From a virus: DNA of 20,742 nucleotides. Every line of letters begins with the position of its first letter. Positions within the stretch are counted from its first letter, which is position 1. Under the pieces are notes generated by a model. The model searched no databases, had not been told where the DNA came from, and worked only from the letters and a program-made list of their open reading frames with translations. The stretch is taken from positions 1 to 20,742 of the IMG/VR virus record IMGVR_UViG_3300037493_001735. One strand, 5' to 3'. Shown here one piece after another: positions 9,246-14,993 of the stretch. Both the position numbers and the translations under genes were made by a program.

Positions 9246-9467
9246 TTCAAACATTAGCCCGAAATATTTACCGTCACCAATTTTTGACTTTTTAATCAGC
9301 TTTACTTTTAGCGGAACTTTGTTCTGATGTATAGTAGCTTTGTCACCAATGCGCAGTTTGGCGAATTTATGCGACCATAAAACCTTATGAACAAATAAAG
9401 GTTTACCGACAAACTCAATCGTCTTTTTATCTTCTTCCGTAAATTTTGGGACTATTTTTAAACTCAT
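9237..9467 (-). CDS. Small hypothetical protein, last gene of antisense cassette
   Basis: This 76-residue basic protein ends tail-to-tail with, and nine bases inside, the tape measure gene. Its composition suggests a small beta-barrel: alternating strands in FVGKPLFVHKVLW, LRIGDKATIHQNKVPLKVKL and GDGKYFGLMFELS. There is no signal peptide, Cys pair or catalytic motif. The ATG follows an A-rich leader (aaaaaatacATG on the minus strand), and the previous cassette gene stops 12 bases upstream. I do not recognise a family. It is kept as a real gene because of its tight spacing in a same-strand run and its coding-like composition. Confidence 0.55.
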   Translation of the reverse strand: MSLKIVPKFTEEDKKTIEFVGKPLFVHKVLWSHKFAKLRIGDKATIHQNKVPLKVKLIKKSKIGDGKYFGLMFELS

Positions 9468-9479
9468 GTATTTTTTATT

Positions 9480-9713
9480 TTACCATTTGGGGGGGTTATC
9501 GTGACATTGATAATCGGGTGCGTATGTAATATCGGGAAAGTCGCATCCACATAAGCTGCACTTGTTATATTTTAAGTTGGGGCAAAGCGAACAGATTTCT
9601 TTTCGGTTATCAACCAACTGTTCCAAAGCATTTGGCAGCGCACCAATTCTATCGAGTGCCATGTTTTTTTTTGCCTCTAAATAGTTGGCAATATCTTGCG
9701 GTGTTATTTCCAT
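9480..9713 (-). CDS. Small Cys-rich, probably zinc-binding protein
   Basis: The protein has 77 residues from the start I prefer (MEITPQDIANYLEAKKN). The N-terminal half is helical. The C-terminal half carries six cysteines spaced C-x2-C, then C-x2-C-x-C, then a final C-H near the end (EICSLC, NKCSLCGC, YQCHD), closing in PPKW. I know this layout from small phage and bacterial zinc-ribbon-like proteins ending in 'CP..KW'. The frame stays open to an ATG at 9794, but the extra 27 residues overlap another coding frame on the same strand, and the 9713 ATG overlaps the upstream stop as ATGGAAATAA. Coupled translation from 9713 therefore fits better. Metal binding is inferred from spacing, and the function is unknown. 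Confidence 0.65.
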   Translation of the reverse strand: MEITPQDIANYLEAKKNMALDRIGALPNALEQLVDNRKEICSLCPNLKYNKCSLCGCDFPDITYAPDYQCHDNPPKW

Positions 9714-9871
9714 TTGCTTGGTATTGTAATGTTGTTTGCTCCTACTATAATCAGCAGCAGAAATAAAATCAAACAAAGTTTCCATCCGTACCAAATAAAG
9801 GCGAGCGAAAACATTATGATATTCAATAGCCCGGTTATTAAAAGGAAAATGTAAGATTGTTTTTGTGTCAT
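9704..9871 (-). CDS. Tiny two-helix membrane protein
   Basis: This 55-residue ORF starts at 9871 with an ATG that shares its A with the upstream stop (TAATG) and ends at 9704 inside the start of the next gene. It reads MTQKQSYIFLLITGLLN, then IIMFSLAFIWYGWK, then LCLILFLLLIIVGANN, ending PSKWK. Two strongly hydrophobic segments (about 7-27 and 29-44) are separated by a short WYGWK turn, so it should be a small membrane protein with a hairpin or two-span topology. Size and topology would suit a holin, a superinfection-exclusion peptide or a toxin-like peptide, but nothing in the sequence chooses between them. The double coupling with its neighbours is the main evidence that it is real. Confidence 0.65.
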   Translation of the reverse strand: MTQKQSYIFLLITGLLNIIMFSLAFIWYGWKLCLILFLLLIIVGANNITIPSKWK

Positions 9872-10056
9872 TAGTTGTGTGTTATTGAGTATTCCGTTCC
9901 CTTGTATTTTTTAGCAAAGGAATAAAAGTTTGAGTTGATAATATTTATTTTGATGCCGTCTTTACTTTTTAAAGCACGTAGTTTATCAGCGTTTAATAGG
10001 CTTTCAGAAGTTTTTATACTTCCGTTTTCCATGTAGGTATGCTCCCAGTAAATCAT
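9871..10056 (-). CDS. Small hypothetical protein in antisense cassette
   Basis: This 61-residue protein starts at 10056 with an ATGA overlap on the preceding gene and stops in a TAATG overlap with the next. The sequence is polar, with an aromatic N-terminus (MIYWEHTYMENGSIKTSE), a basic centre (KLRALKSKDGIKINIINSN) and a KKYKGTEYSITHN tail. No motif, membrane segment or Cys pair is visible. I do not recognise the family. Its reality rests on overlaps at both ends within a same-strand series. Confidence 0.5.
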   Translation of the reverse strand: MIYWEHTYMENGSIKTSESLLNADKLRALKSKDGIKINIINSNFYSFAKKYKGTEYSITHN

Positions 10057-10235
10057 ATTTTCCCCTTAGCGCGATAATGTTGGTGTAAAATTTCACGGGC
10101 AACAACTGCTGGCTTTTCTAATCTGTCATTACAGTCCTCAATAAATGCGGAACGAAGCGAGCCGCGAATATCGAAAGCAATTCTCAAGTCTTTAAATACT
10201 ACTTCCGTCTTTTGGTTTTTAGGTTTTCGTCCCAT
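10053..10235 (-). CDS. Ribbon-helix-helix-like small DNA-binding protein (putative)
   Basis: This 60-residue protein is the first gene of the minus-strand cassette. After a basic N-terminus (MGRKPKNQK), the sequence LRIAFDIRGSLRSAFIEDCN followed by DRLEKPAVVAREILHQHYRA matches the ribbon-helix-helix layout of CopG/Arc-type repressors: one strand with alternating residues, a first helix starting after a Gly/Ser, and a second helix with a 'vaReil..yy' pattern. Such proteins act as dimers that insert a beta ribbon in the DNA major groove, often on their own promoter. It is transcribed away from a divergent AT-rich region, so autoregulation and control of the capsid operon are possible. Both are inference. 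Confidence 0.55.
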   Translation of the reverse strand: MGRKPKNQKTEVVFKDLRIAFDIRGSLRSAFIEDCNDRLEKPAVVAREILHQHYRAKGKI

Positions 10236-10265
10236 AATTATTTTAAAACTTGTTTAAATTTTTTA

Positions 10266-10273
10266 CAAAAATA
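10266..10273 (-). promoter_or_regulatory. Candidate Bacteroidota -7 promoter box for the antisense cassette
   Basis: Read on the minus strand the bases are TATTTTTG, an exact match to the Bacteroidota -7 consensus TAnnTTTG. It lies about 30 bases before the ATG at 10235, which would give a short leader. A TTG lies upstream, but closer than the usual -33 spacing. In such AT-rich sequence a chance match is quite possible. Confidence 0.4.
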
Positions 10274-10305
10274 CAAAATAAACAATTCAAAAAATAAATT
10301 GTGAA

Positions 10306-10313
10306 TAATTTTG
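10306..10313 (+). promoter_or_regulatory. Candidate Bacteroidota -7 promoter box for the capsid operon
   Basis: TAATTTTG matches TAnnTTTG exactly. If used, transcription would begin almost at the protease ATG (10323), giving a nearly leaderless mRNA. No good -33 TTTG is seen at the right distance. A weaker candidate TAAATTTT lies at 10255-10262 and would leave a more usual leader. Confidence 0.3.
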
Positions 10314-10322
10314 TCGGCACAA

Positions 10323-11519
10323 ATGGCAAAGAAAGCACATATATATATTTACGGAGCAATTGCACAGCCCGACCCTATGGCAGAAATGTTCGGGGTGGCA
10401 GACCAATCGGTATCAGCAAAAGATATTTCTGAGCAACTTGCCAAAATAAAAGAAACCTCTATTGATGTTCACATTAAATCAAATGGTGGTTCCGTATCTG
10501 AGGGTTATGCAATCCATGACTTACTTGTAAACTCAGGAAAAAAAATCACAACTATCGGCGAGGGCGAAGTTCGCAGCATTGCAACGGTTGTTTTTCTTGC
10601 AGGACACGACAGAATGATTTCTACTCACTGCGATTTCACAATTCACAATCCGTGGCTTGACCCTTCAAACATGGGTAAAATGGAAGGTGAGCATTTGATT
10701 AAAGTGGGAAACGAAATGAAGCAGGAAGAAGAAAAACTTGCAAAGTTCTATTCCGAAAAGACCGGCAAATCTATTGACGACATTAAAAATAAAATGGCAG
10801 TTGAAACTACATTCTCAGCGCAGGAATGTGTTGATATGGGTTTTGCTACAAAGATACTTGAACCAGTTAAAGCGTTCGCATACTTTCCAAAAACAACAAC
10901 TAAAGAAAATAAAATCATGTCTACTAAACTCGGCAACCTTGCAAAACAAATTCTTAACGTAATCAACGGAACTGCGAAAGCACAATCCGATAAATTGAAA
11001 GATGGTAAAGAAATTTACCATGACGGACAAATCGGTGAGGGTGTTGCCGTTTTCTCTGATGAAGAAATGGCTATGCCTTGTGCTGATGGTGATTACGAAC
11101 TTGAAAACGGCGACAAAATCACAGTTAAAGAAGGGATGGTGGAAATGATTGTAAAAGCACCGGCAGCAAAGACCGCAGAGGAAATTGCAGCAGAGGTAAA
11201 AGCAGCAGCCGATAAAGCAGAGGCGGAAGCTAAAGCAGCAGCGGAAACTGAAACGGTTAAAAATCTGAAAAAAGAAATTGAAACCAAAGATGCTGAATTG
11301 AAAGCGTTGAAAGATGCGCAAACTCAAAACGAGGCATCACTTCTTCAGATAATGAATGAAGTAAAAACATTAAAAAAGGTAATACCTGGTGGTGCTGCTC
11401 CTGTTAAAATAGGAAATCAGAACTTCATCAAAGAAAAAGGAACAGGAAACCTTATCCCACAGCCTGACACCGAAACAATGTCGGACTTAACAAAAAGAAT
11501 TTTGAACGCTTCAAAATAA
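10323..11519 (+). CDS. Prohead protease (ClpP-like, S14) fused to scaffold
   Basis: The protein has 398 residues from the ATG at 10323. An upstream in-frame TTG at 10311 falls inside the candidate promoter and is less likely. The N-terminal ~190 residues are a ClpP-type fold: SNGGSVSEGYAIHD, then the nucleophile Ser in GEVRSIATVVFLAGHDR, the His in FTIHNPW, and the third-residue region ETTFSAQECVDMGFA, where Glu takes the Asp position of cellular ClpP. I recall this from other phage proteases. The C-terminal half has a small beta domain (EIYHDGQIGEGVAVF, DGDYELENGDKITV) and then a long Ala/Glu/Lys coiled coil ending near residue 350. It should cleave capsid precursors while its tail acts as scaffold. 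It precedes the capsid gene, as expected. Confidence 0.85.
   Translation: MAKKAHIYIYGAIAQPDPMAEMFGVADQSVSAKDISEQLAKIKETSIDVHIKSNGGSVSEGYAIHDLLVNSGKKITTIGEGEVRSIATVVFLAGHDRMISTHCDFTIHNPWLDPSNMGKMEGEHLIKVGNEMKQEEEKLAKFYSEKTGKSIDDIKNKMAVETTFSAQECVDMGFATKILEPVKAFAYFPKTTTKENKIMSTKLGNLAKQILNVINGTAKAQSDKLKDGKEIYHDGQIGEGVAVFSDEEMAMPCADGDYELENGDKITVKEGMVEMIVKAPAAKTAEEIAAEVKAAADKAEAEAKAAAETETVKNLKKEIETKDAELKALKDAQTQNEASLLQIMNEVKTLKKVIPGGAAPVKIGNQNFIKEKGTGNLIPQPDTETMSDLTKRILNASK
10917..11519 (+). CDS. Nested in-frame scaffold protein (putative internal start)
   Basis: An internal ATG at 10917 lies in frame with the protease and would give a 200-residue product (MSTKLGNLAKQILN onward) containing only the beta domain and the coiled coil. 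It is preceded by the A-rich leader gaaaataaaatcATG, closely like the leaders of the capsid gene (aaataaatcATG) and major tail gene (aaaaatatcATG). It falls exactly at the junction between protease and scaffold. Lambda C/Nu3 is the known precedent for a scaffold made from a start inside the protease gene. Separate expression here is inference. Confidence 0.5.
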   Translation: MSTKLGNLAKQILNVINGTAKAQSDKLKDGKEIYHDGQIGEGVAVFSDEEMAMPCADGDYELENGDKITVKEGMVEMIVKAPAAKTAEEIAAEVKAAADKAEAEAKAAAETETVKNLKKEIETKDAELKALKDAQTQNEASLLQIMNEVKTLKKVIPGGAAPVKIGNQNFIKEKGTGNLIPQPDTETMSDLTKRILNASK

Positions 11520-11555
11520 TTAACTCTAACAACCAAAAGTAAAATCAAATAAATC

Positions 11556-12734
11556 ATGGCAACAGAAACTTTTATCTTCAGTCCTAACACCTTCGCAGGT
11601 GAACTCGCAAAAGGTTACATGGCTTTGGCACTTGTCGAAGCTGACAGCGTAAAGCGTGGTCTTTTAACCGTTATTCCTAACATCAAAAAGCGTAAAATTT
11701 TACGTGGTGTAGATGACAGCGTGGAATTTCAGGAGCCATCATGCGCTTTCGTTGGACAAAGTGGTTCAATCACTTTGGATGAAACCTACTTAGACCCCGT
11801 TAAATACGAGGTAATGAAAGAATATTGCTGGGCTGATTTGATTTCTACCTGGGAAAGCGAAAGCATGACTGCAGGATCTTTGCATGACAGCGACCAACCT
11901 GTGGAATTAGCTACGTTCCTGCGTAACTACATGCTGAAAAAAGTTGCGAAAGCAAACGAGGAGTTGTATTGGTTGGGCAAATCAAAAGTTACAAGCGCAA
12001 CAGTTTCTTTTTCTTCTGCATACCCGGGGCTTTTGCCAAAAATGATTTCAAGTGGCTCAACTTTTAAGGTTTCCGGTAACAACGGTCAGCTTGCCATCAC
12101 AGGCATCACGAATGCTGGTGTTGTAACAGTTGCTTCGACTACTACTTTGAACAACGGGGATAAGGTTACTCTTATCAACACTGACGGAAACCAACAGTAC
12201 GCAGGTGCAAGCATCAGCGGACAAACATTTACAATATCTGTAATCAATGCAACCACTTATTCATTAGGTGTAGCACTTACAGGCGGTGCAGCAGCAACCA
12301 CAGGATGGAGCCGCTTCATTAACCGTAATAACGTGACTGCCGTTCTTGCATCAATCTACTCACAAATCCCTGAGGCTCTTCGTGAAGATGCTGATTTGAG
12401 ATGGTATGTGCCAACTCACGTGAGAGATGCTTACAAACTGTCACAGGTTACAAACACAAACGTTGCCGGTGCATTCTTGGGTGACAGAACGCTTGACTTC
12501 TTGGGAGCAATCCTTGAGCCGATTAAATCTTTTTCAGCAAACACAATCGTTGTTGCAAAGAAAACCAACTTATTCTTAGGAGTGGATTTGCTTTCTGATG
12601 AAAACGAAATCAACGAGGTAGATTTGAGAAAAACCACAGGCGACAAAAAGGTTCGTTGGAACATGGTTATGAAATCAGATGTGAATGCAAAATACTTCTC
12701 GGAAATTCTGATGTACACACCAACCTACGGATAA
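11556..12734 (+). CDS. Major capsid protein with inserted beta domain
   Basis: The protein has 392 residues and immediately follows the protease-scaffold gene. The HK97-type pattern is suggested by an N-terminal helical arm, an E-loop-like VEFQEPSCAFVGQSGSITL (about 56-74), a long helix (ELATFLRNYMLKKVAKANEELYW, about 117-139), and C-terminal strands with ADLRWYVPTHVRDAYK and FLGVDLLSDENEINEV. Residues of about 179-252 (AITGITNAGVVTVASTTT to AAATTGW) form an extra Thr/Gly-rich beta domain of the FCCH-like type, probably surface-exposed on the capsid. Codons look well adapted. The ATG has the strong A-rich leader typical of abundant phage proteins. Confidence comes from position, length and architecture. 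Confidence 0.8.
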   Translation: MATETFIFSPNTFAGELAKGYMALALVEADSVKRGLLTVIPNIKKRKILRGVDDSVEFQEPSCAFVGQSGSITLDETYLDPVKYEVMKEYCWADLISTWESESMTAGSLHDSDQPVELATFLRNYMLKKVAKANEELYWLGKSKVTSATVSFSSAYPGLLPKMISSGSTFKVSGNNGQLAITGITNAGVVTVASTTTLNNGDKVTLINTDGNQQYAGASISGQTFTISVINATTYSLGVALTGGAAATTGWSRFINRNNVTAVLASIYSQIPEALREDADLRWYVPTHVRDAYKLSQVTNTNVAGAFLGDRTLDFLGAILEPIKSFSANTIVVAKKTNLFLGVDLLSDENEINEVDLRKTTGDKKVRWNMVMKSDVNAKYFSEILMYTPTYG

Positions 12735-12764
12735 TCATTACTAACTTTTTAAAATAAAAATATC

Positions 12765-13361
12765 ATGGCAACAACAGTAAGCGGATGTTCTGAAGAGTGT
12801 GTATCGTTACTCGATAGCCTTGACCCTACGTGTTCCGCACTTAAAAAGCCCGCTGGTGTAAACAAGCGTGTATATATCGGGCAGCTAACACAGCTTTCAA
12901 GCTATTCACAAGATCCAACTACAAAAGACATCTCTGTTATTTCAATGGGCTCTTGCGGTTCTACTTCTTACAAGTTGAAGAAATTCAGCGGTAAGAAATA
13001 CAAGAACAACGGCACTTATGAATTAGCTGTTGGCGAAAATGTAAACACTGTTAATCAGTCTGCAATCCTTGTTCTTTATCACTTCACATCACGCGACAAA
13101 GAAAAGATTGAGCAGCTTTTTAACGCTGAAGATTTGTTTGTAATCTTTGAAAACAACGCAGGTCAAATTGAGGTATGGGGAATTGAATTAGGTCTTAATG
13201 CTTCTGCCGGTAGCGGAGCAACAGGAACAGTCCTTAACGACCCGACAGCTTTCACCATCACTTTATCGGGTGAGCAAACAACACTTTCACGAATATTCAA
13301 TGTAGGACCAACATCAACACTCGCCCAAAATCTCGCGTACCTTGATGCTATTGCAAACTAA
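12765..13361 (+). CDS. Major tail (tube) protein, probable
   Basis: The protein has 198 residues and comes right after the capsid gene with its own A-rich leader, so it is likely highly expressed. The N-terminus has four Cys (CSEECVSLLDSLDPTCS), followed by VNKRVYIGQLTQLSSYSQD and a strand-rich middle (SYKLKKFSGKKYKNNGTYEL, GENVNTVNQSAILVLYHF). A late segment (LFVIFENNAGQIEVWGIELG, then GTVLNDPTAFTITLSGEQT) matches the pattern of phage tube proteins: 'edl.vi.e..nG...v.G...GL' and 'D.t...itl.geq'. Tube proteins stack as hexamers around the tape measure protein. A decoration protein is the main alternative. An intrinsic-terminator hairpin lies 44 bases after the stop. Confidence 0.6.
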   Translation: MATTVSGCSEECVSLLDSLDPTCSALKKPAGVNKRVYIGQLTQLSSYSQDPTTKDISVISMGSCGSTSYKLKKFSGKKYKNNGTYELAVGENVNTVNQSAILVLYHFTSRDKEKIEQLFNAEDLFVIFENNAGQIEVWGIELGLNASAGSGATGTVLNDPTAFTITLSGEQTTLSRIFNVGPTSTLAQNLAYLDAIAN

Positions 13362-14085
13362 AGTCAGAGAGGCACTTGAAAAGCCTTTACATGAAATAGA
13401 CAGTAACCTCCTGATAGAACTCTATCGGGAGGTTTTCTTTTTATCGCTCGACAGGTCTTGCCCGTCATGCGTTATGAAAGCCTATCACGATTTAAAGGAG
13501 TGGTTAAGTAATAAAGAAAGCACAACCGTTGGCATCAACTTAATAACGTGCGAATACGTTCCGGCTGATGAAAACCGAAGACGTGAAATTGAATTTTGTC
13601 TAAAGCGTAACAGGGAAAGTGGTTACTTTAAAAATGTGATTACGGTAAACCATAAACCCACCTTTGCAGAATTGTTTGATATTACCAGGGCGAACCCTGA
13701 CGACATTAATGTAATTTCCAACACGGATATTTTCTTTGACAATACAATTAATGAAGTAAAAAATATTACCTCGCGGGAGGCGTGGGCTTTAACCCGTTGG
13801 AATTATTTAGGTGAAAACCGCGCTGAATTTTTTAACCGGCACGACAGTCAGGACGTTTGGATTTTTAGAGGCGCAGTAAGAAAAGAAACCGATGGCAAGT
13901 ATGGAATGGGAGTTGCAGGGTGCGATAATAGACTTGCGTTTGAATTAAAAAAAGCAGGGTATTTAGTCCGCAATCCATCACTTTCAATTCGTGCTTACCA
14001 TTATCATTTGTCAGAGGTTCGTACCTTTGACTGGAGCGATAAAGTTCCTGAGCCTTATTTATTTTTACCACCTCATTCATTATGA
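13345..14085 (+). CDS. Glycosyltransferase-type protein with N-terminal CxxC domain
   Basis: The protein has 246 residues from the ATG at 13345, which overlaps the tail protein gene by 17 bases. A TTG directly before it is unlikely to be used. Residues 1-58 form a small helical module (ALEKPLHEIDSNLLIELYRE, then C39-P-S-C42 and AYHDLKEWL) like small stand-alone phage proteins. From about 62 comes a GT-A-like fold: INLITCEYVPADENRRREI, a DIFFD motif (128-132) in the usual metal-binding place, EAWALTRWNY, SQDVWIFRG (168-176), GCDNRL (192-197) and HYH near the end. It probably transfers a sugar from a nucleotide donor. The target is unknown. A terminator hairpin lies within codons 21-33. Confidence 0.65.
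   Translation: MLLQTKVREALEKPLHEIDSNLLIELYREVFFLSLDRSCPSCVMKAYHDLKEWLSNKESTTVGINLITCEYVPADENRRREIEFCLKRNRESGYFKNVITVNHKPTFAELFDITRANPDDINVISNTDIFFDNTINEVKNITSREAWALTRWNYLGENRAEFFNRHDSQDVWIFRGAVRKETDGKYGMGVAGCDNRLAFELKKAGYLVRNPSLSIRAYHYHLSEVRTFDWSDKVPEPYLFLPPHSL
13405..13442 (+). terminator. Strong intrinsic terminator embedded in a coding sequence
   Basis: A 12-bp stem pairs 13405-13416 (aacctcctgata) with 13423-13434 (tatcgggaggtt), with a single G-U wobble and a 6-base loop (gaactc). A T-rich tract, ttttcttttt, covers 13433-13442. It lies 44 bases after the major tail protein stop and inside codons 21-33 of the overlapping glycosyltransferase gene. It should end most capsid/tail transcripts and lower expression of everything downstream. 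Translating ribosomes could suppress it. Confidence 0.75.
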
Positions 14086-14993
14086 AAATACTACACATAG
14101 GAGTTTGCGCTGACGGACACGGTTCTTTGCCTACAGCTTTTAAAAAGCAATGTGATGTTTATGCTGACATCAATACGGGCGAAAGCAATCTGAATGAGAA
14201 AGTAATTCAGAAAGCAATGGAAATGCAGCCCAATTTTGTTTTCATGCAACTACAGTCAGAGGGAAAGGTGAGCGTAGATACAGTGCGTTCACTTCGCTCA
14301 ATGGGTGCTTTTGTTATGAATTGGTCGGGAGATGTTCGCGAGCCTTTGCCAGCATGGTATTATGATATGGCGGCAGCGGTAAATGTTTCTTGCTTTTCAA
14401 ACATGATTGATGTTTACAAAATTCGTGATGCTGGATTTAAAGCTGAGTATTTAGAAATTGGTTATGACGAAAGTATTTATTGTCCTGAGGGCGAGGTATT
14501 GGAATGCGAGCCTATTGTTTTCATGGCGAATAACTATCCTAACGCATTTCCTTTATCCAGATATCGAGAAGAAGTAGTTAATCATTTAAAGCAGCGTTTC
14601 GGAAATCGTTTCGGTGTTTACGGCAACGGTTGGGCGGGTACTCAATCATTTAATCACAGTCAGCATGAAGAAGCAAAAAAATACAGGGGCGCAAAAATTG
14701 CCATTAACATTTCGCATTTCAATTTTGAGCGTTACTCATCGGACAGACTTTTGCGAATACTTGGTACAGGCGTTATGTGTATCAGCCACAACTATACCGG
14801 AATTGAAAAGGACTATAAGGCTGGAAGGGATTTAATAACTTTTGACGACTTGCACATCTTGCCTTACAAGATTGATTACTTTTTAGAACACGAAGAAGAA
14901 AGAAAACAAATTGCAAAGGCAGGAAATGAATTGGTTAAGACCCGAAACACCTTCAATCACTACGTTACAAACATGATAAATATCATAAAATGA
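14082..14993 (+). CDS. GT-B type glycosyltransferase (CgeB-like / group 1 family)
   Basis: The protein has 303 residues, with an ATGA overlap on the previous gene. The N-terminal half is Rossmann-like (MKILHIGVCADGHGSL, then QPNFVFMQLQ and GAFVMNWSGDVREPLP). The C-terminal half, from about 145, carries VFMANNYPN, FGVYGNGW (177-184), AKIAINISHF, and then YSSDRLLRILGTGVMCIS with DYKAGRDLITFDDL (218-256). That last segment is the nucleotide-sugar-binding signature of the CgeB/Glyco_trans_1_2 family. The enzyme likely inverts or retains by a GT-B mechanism without a DxD motif. Substrates cannot be told. It is translationally coupled to flanking glycosyltransferase genes, so it probably acts on the same glycan. 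Confidence 0.8.
   Translation: MKILHIGVCADGHGSLPTAFKKQCDVYADINTGESNLNEKVIQKAMEMQPNFVFMQLQSEGKVSVDTVRSLRSMGAFVMNWSGDVREPLPAWYYDMAAAVNVSCFSNMIDVYKIRDAGFKAEYLEIGYDESIYCPEGEVLECEPIVFMANNYPNAFPLSRYREEVVNHLKQRFGNRFGVYGNGWAGTQSFNHSQHEEAKKYRGAKIAINISHFNFERYSSDRLLRILGTGVMCISHNYTGIEKDYKAGRDLITFDDLHILPYKIDYFLEHEEERKQIAKAGNELVKTRNTFNHYVTNMINIIK

Larger units (their letters stand above)
10236..10322. promoter_or_regulatory. Divergent intergenic regulatory region
   Basis: This 87-base, very AT-rich gap lies between the divergent minus-strand cassette and the protease gene. It holds candidate -7 boxes for both strands (listed separately) and an inverted repeat of caatt (10283-10287) and aattg (10297-10301). 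A regulator encoded at either side could bind here. It is the only divergent gene junction in the window. Confidence 0.5.

Noticed and set aside
9714-9794. 27-residue N-terminal extension of the Cys-rich protein
   Set aside because: It overlaps the coding frame of the two-helix membrane protein, and the 9713 ATG is coupled to that gene's stop.
10311-10322. TTG start of the protease gene 12 bases upstream of the ATG
   Set aside because: The TTG lies inside a TAnnTTTG box, and the added MSAQ adds nothing to the fold. The ATG at 10323 is preferred.
10748-11327. Long minus-strand open frames opposite the protease gene
   Set aside because: They have low-complexity Phe/Cys-rich or Ala/Ser-rich translations, as expected from shadows of a coiled-coil gene, and no leader or neighbours.
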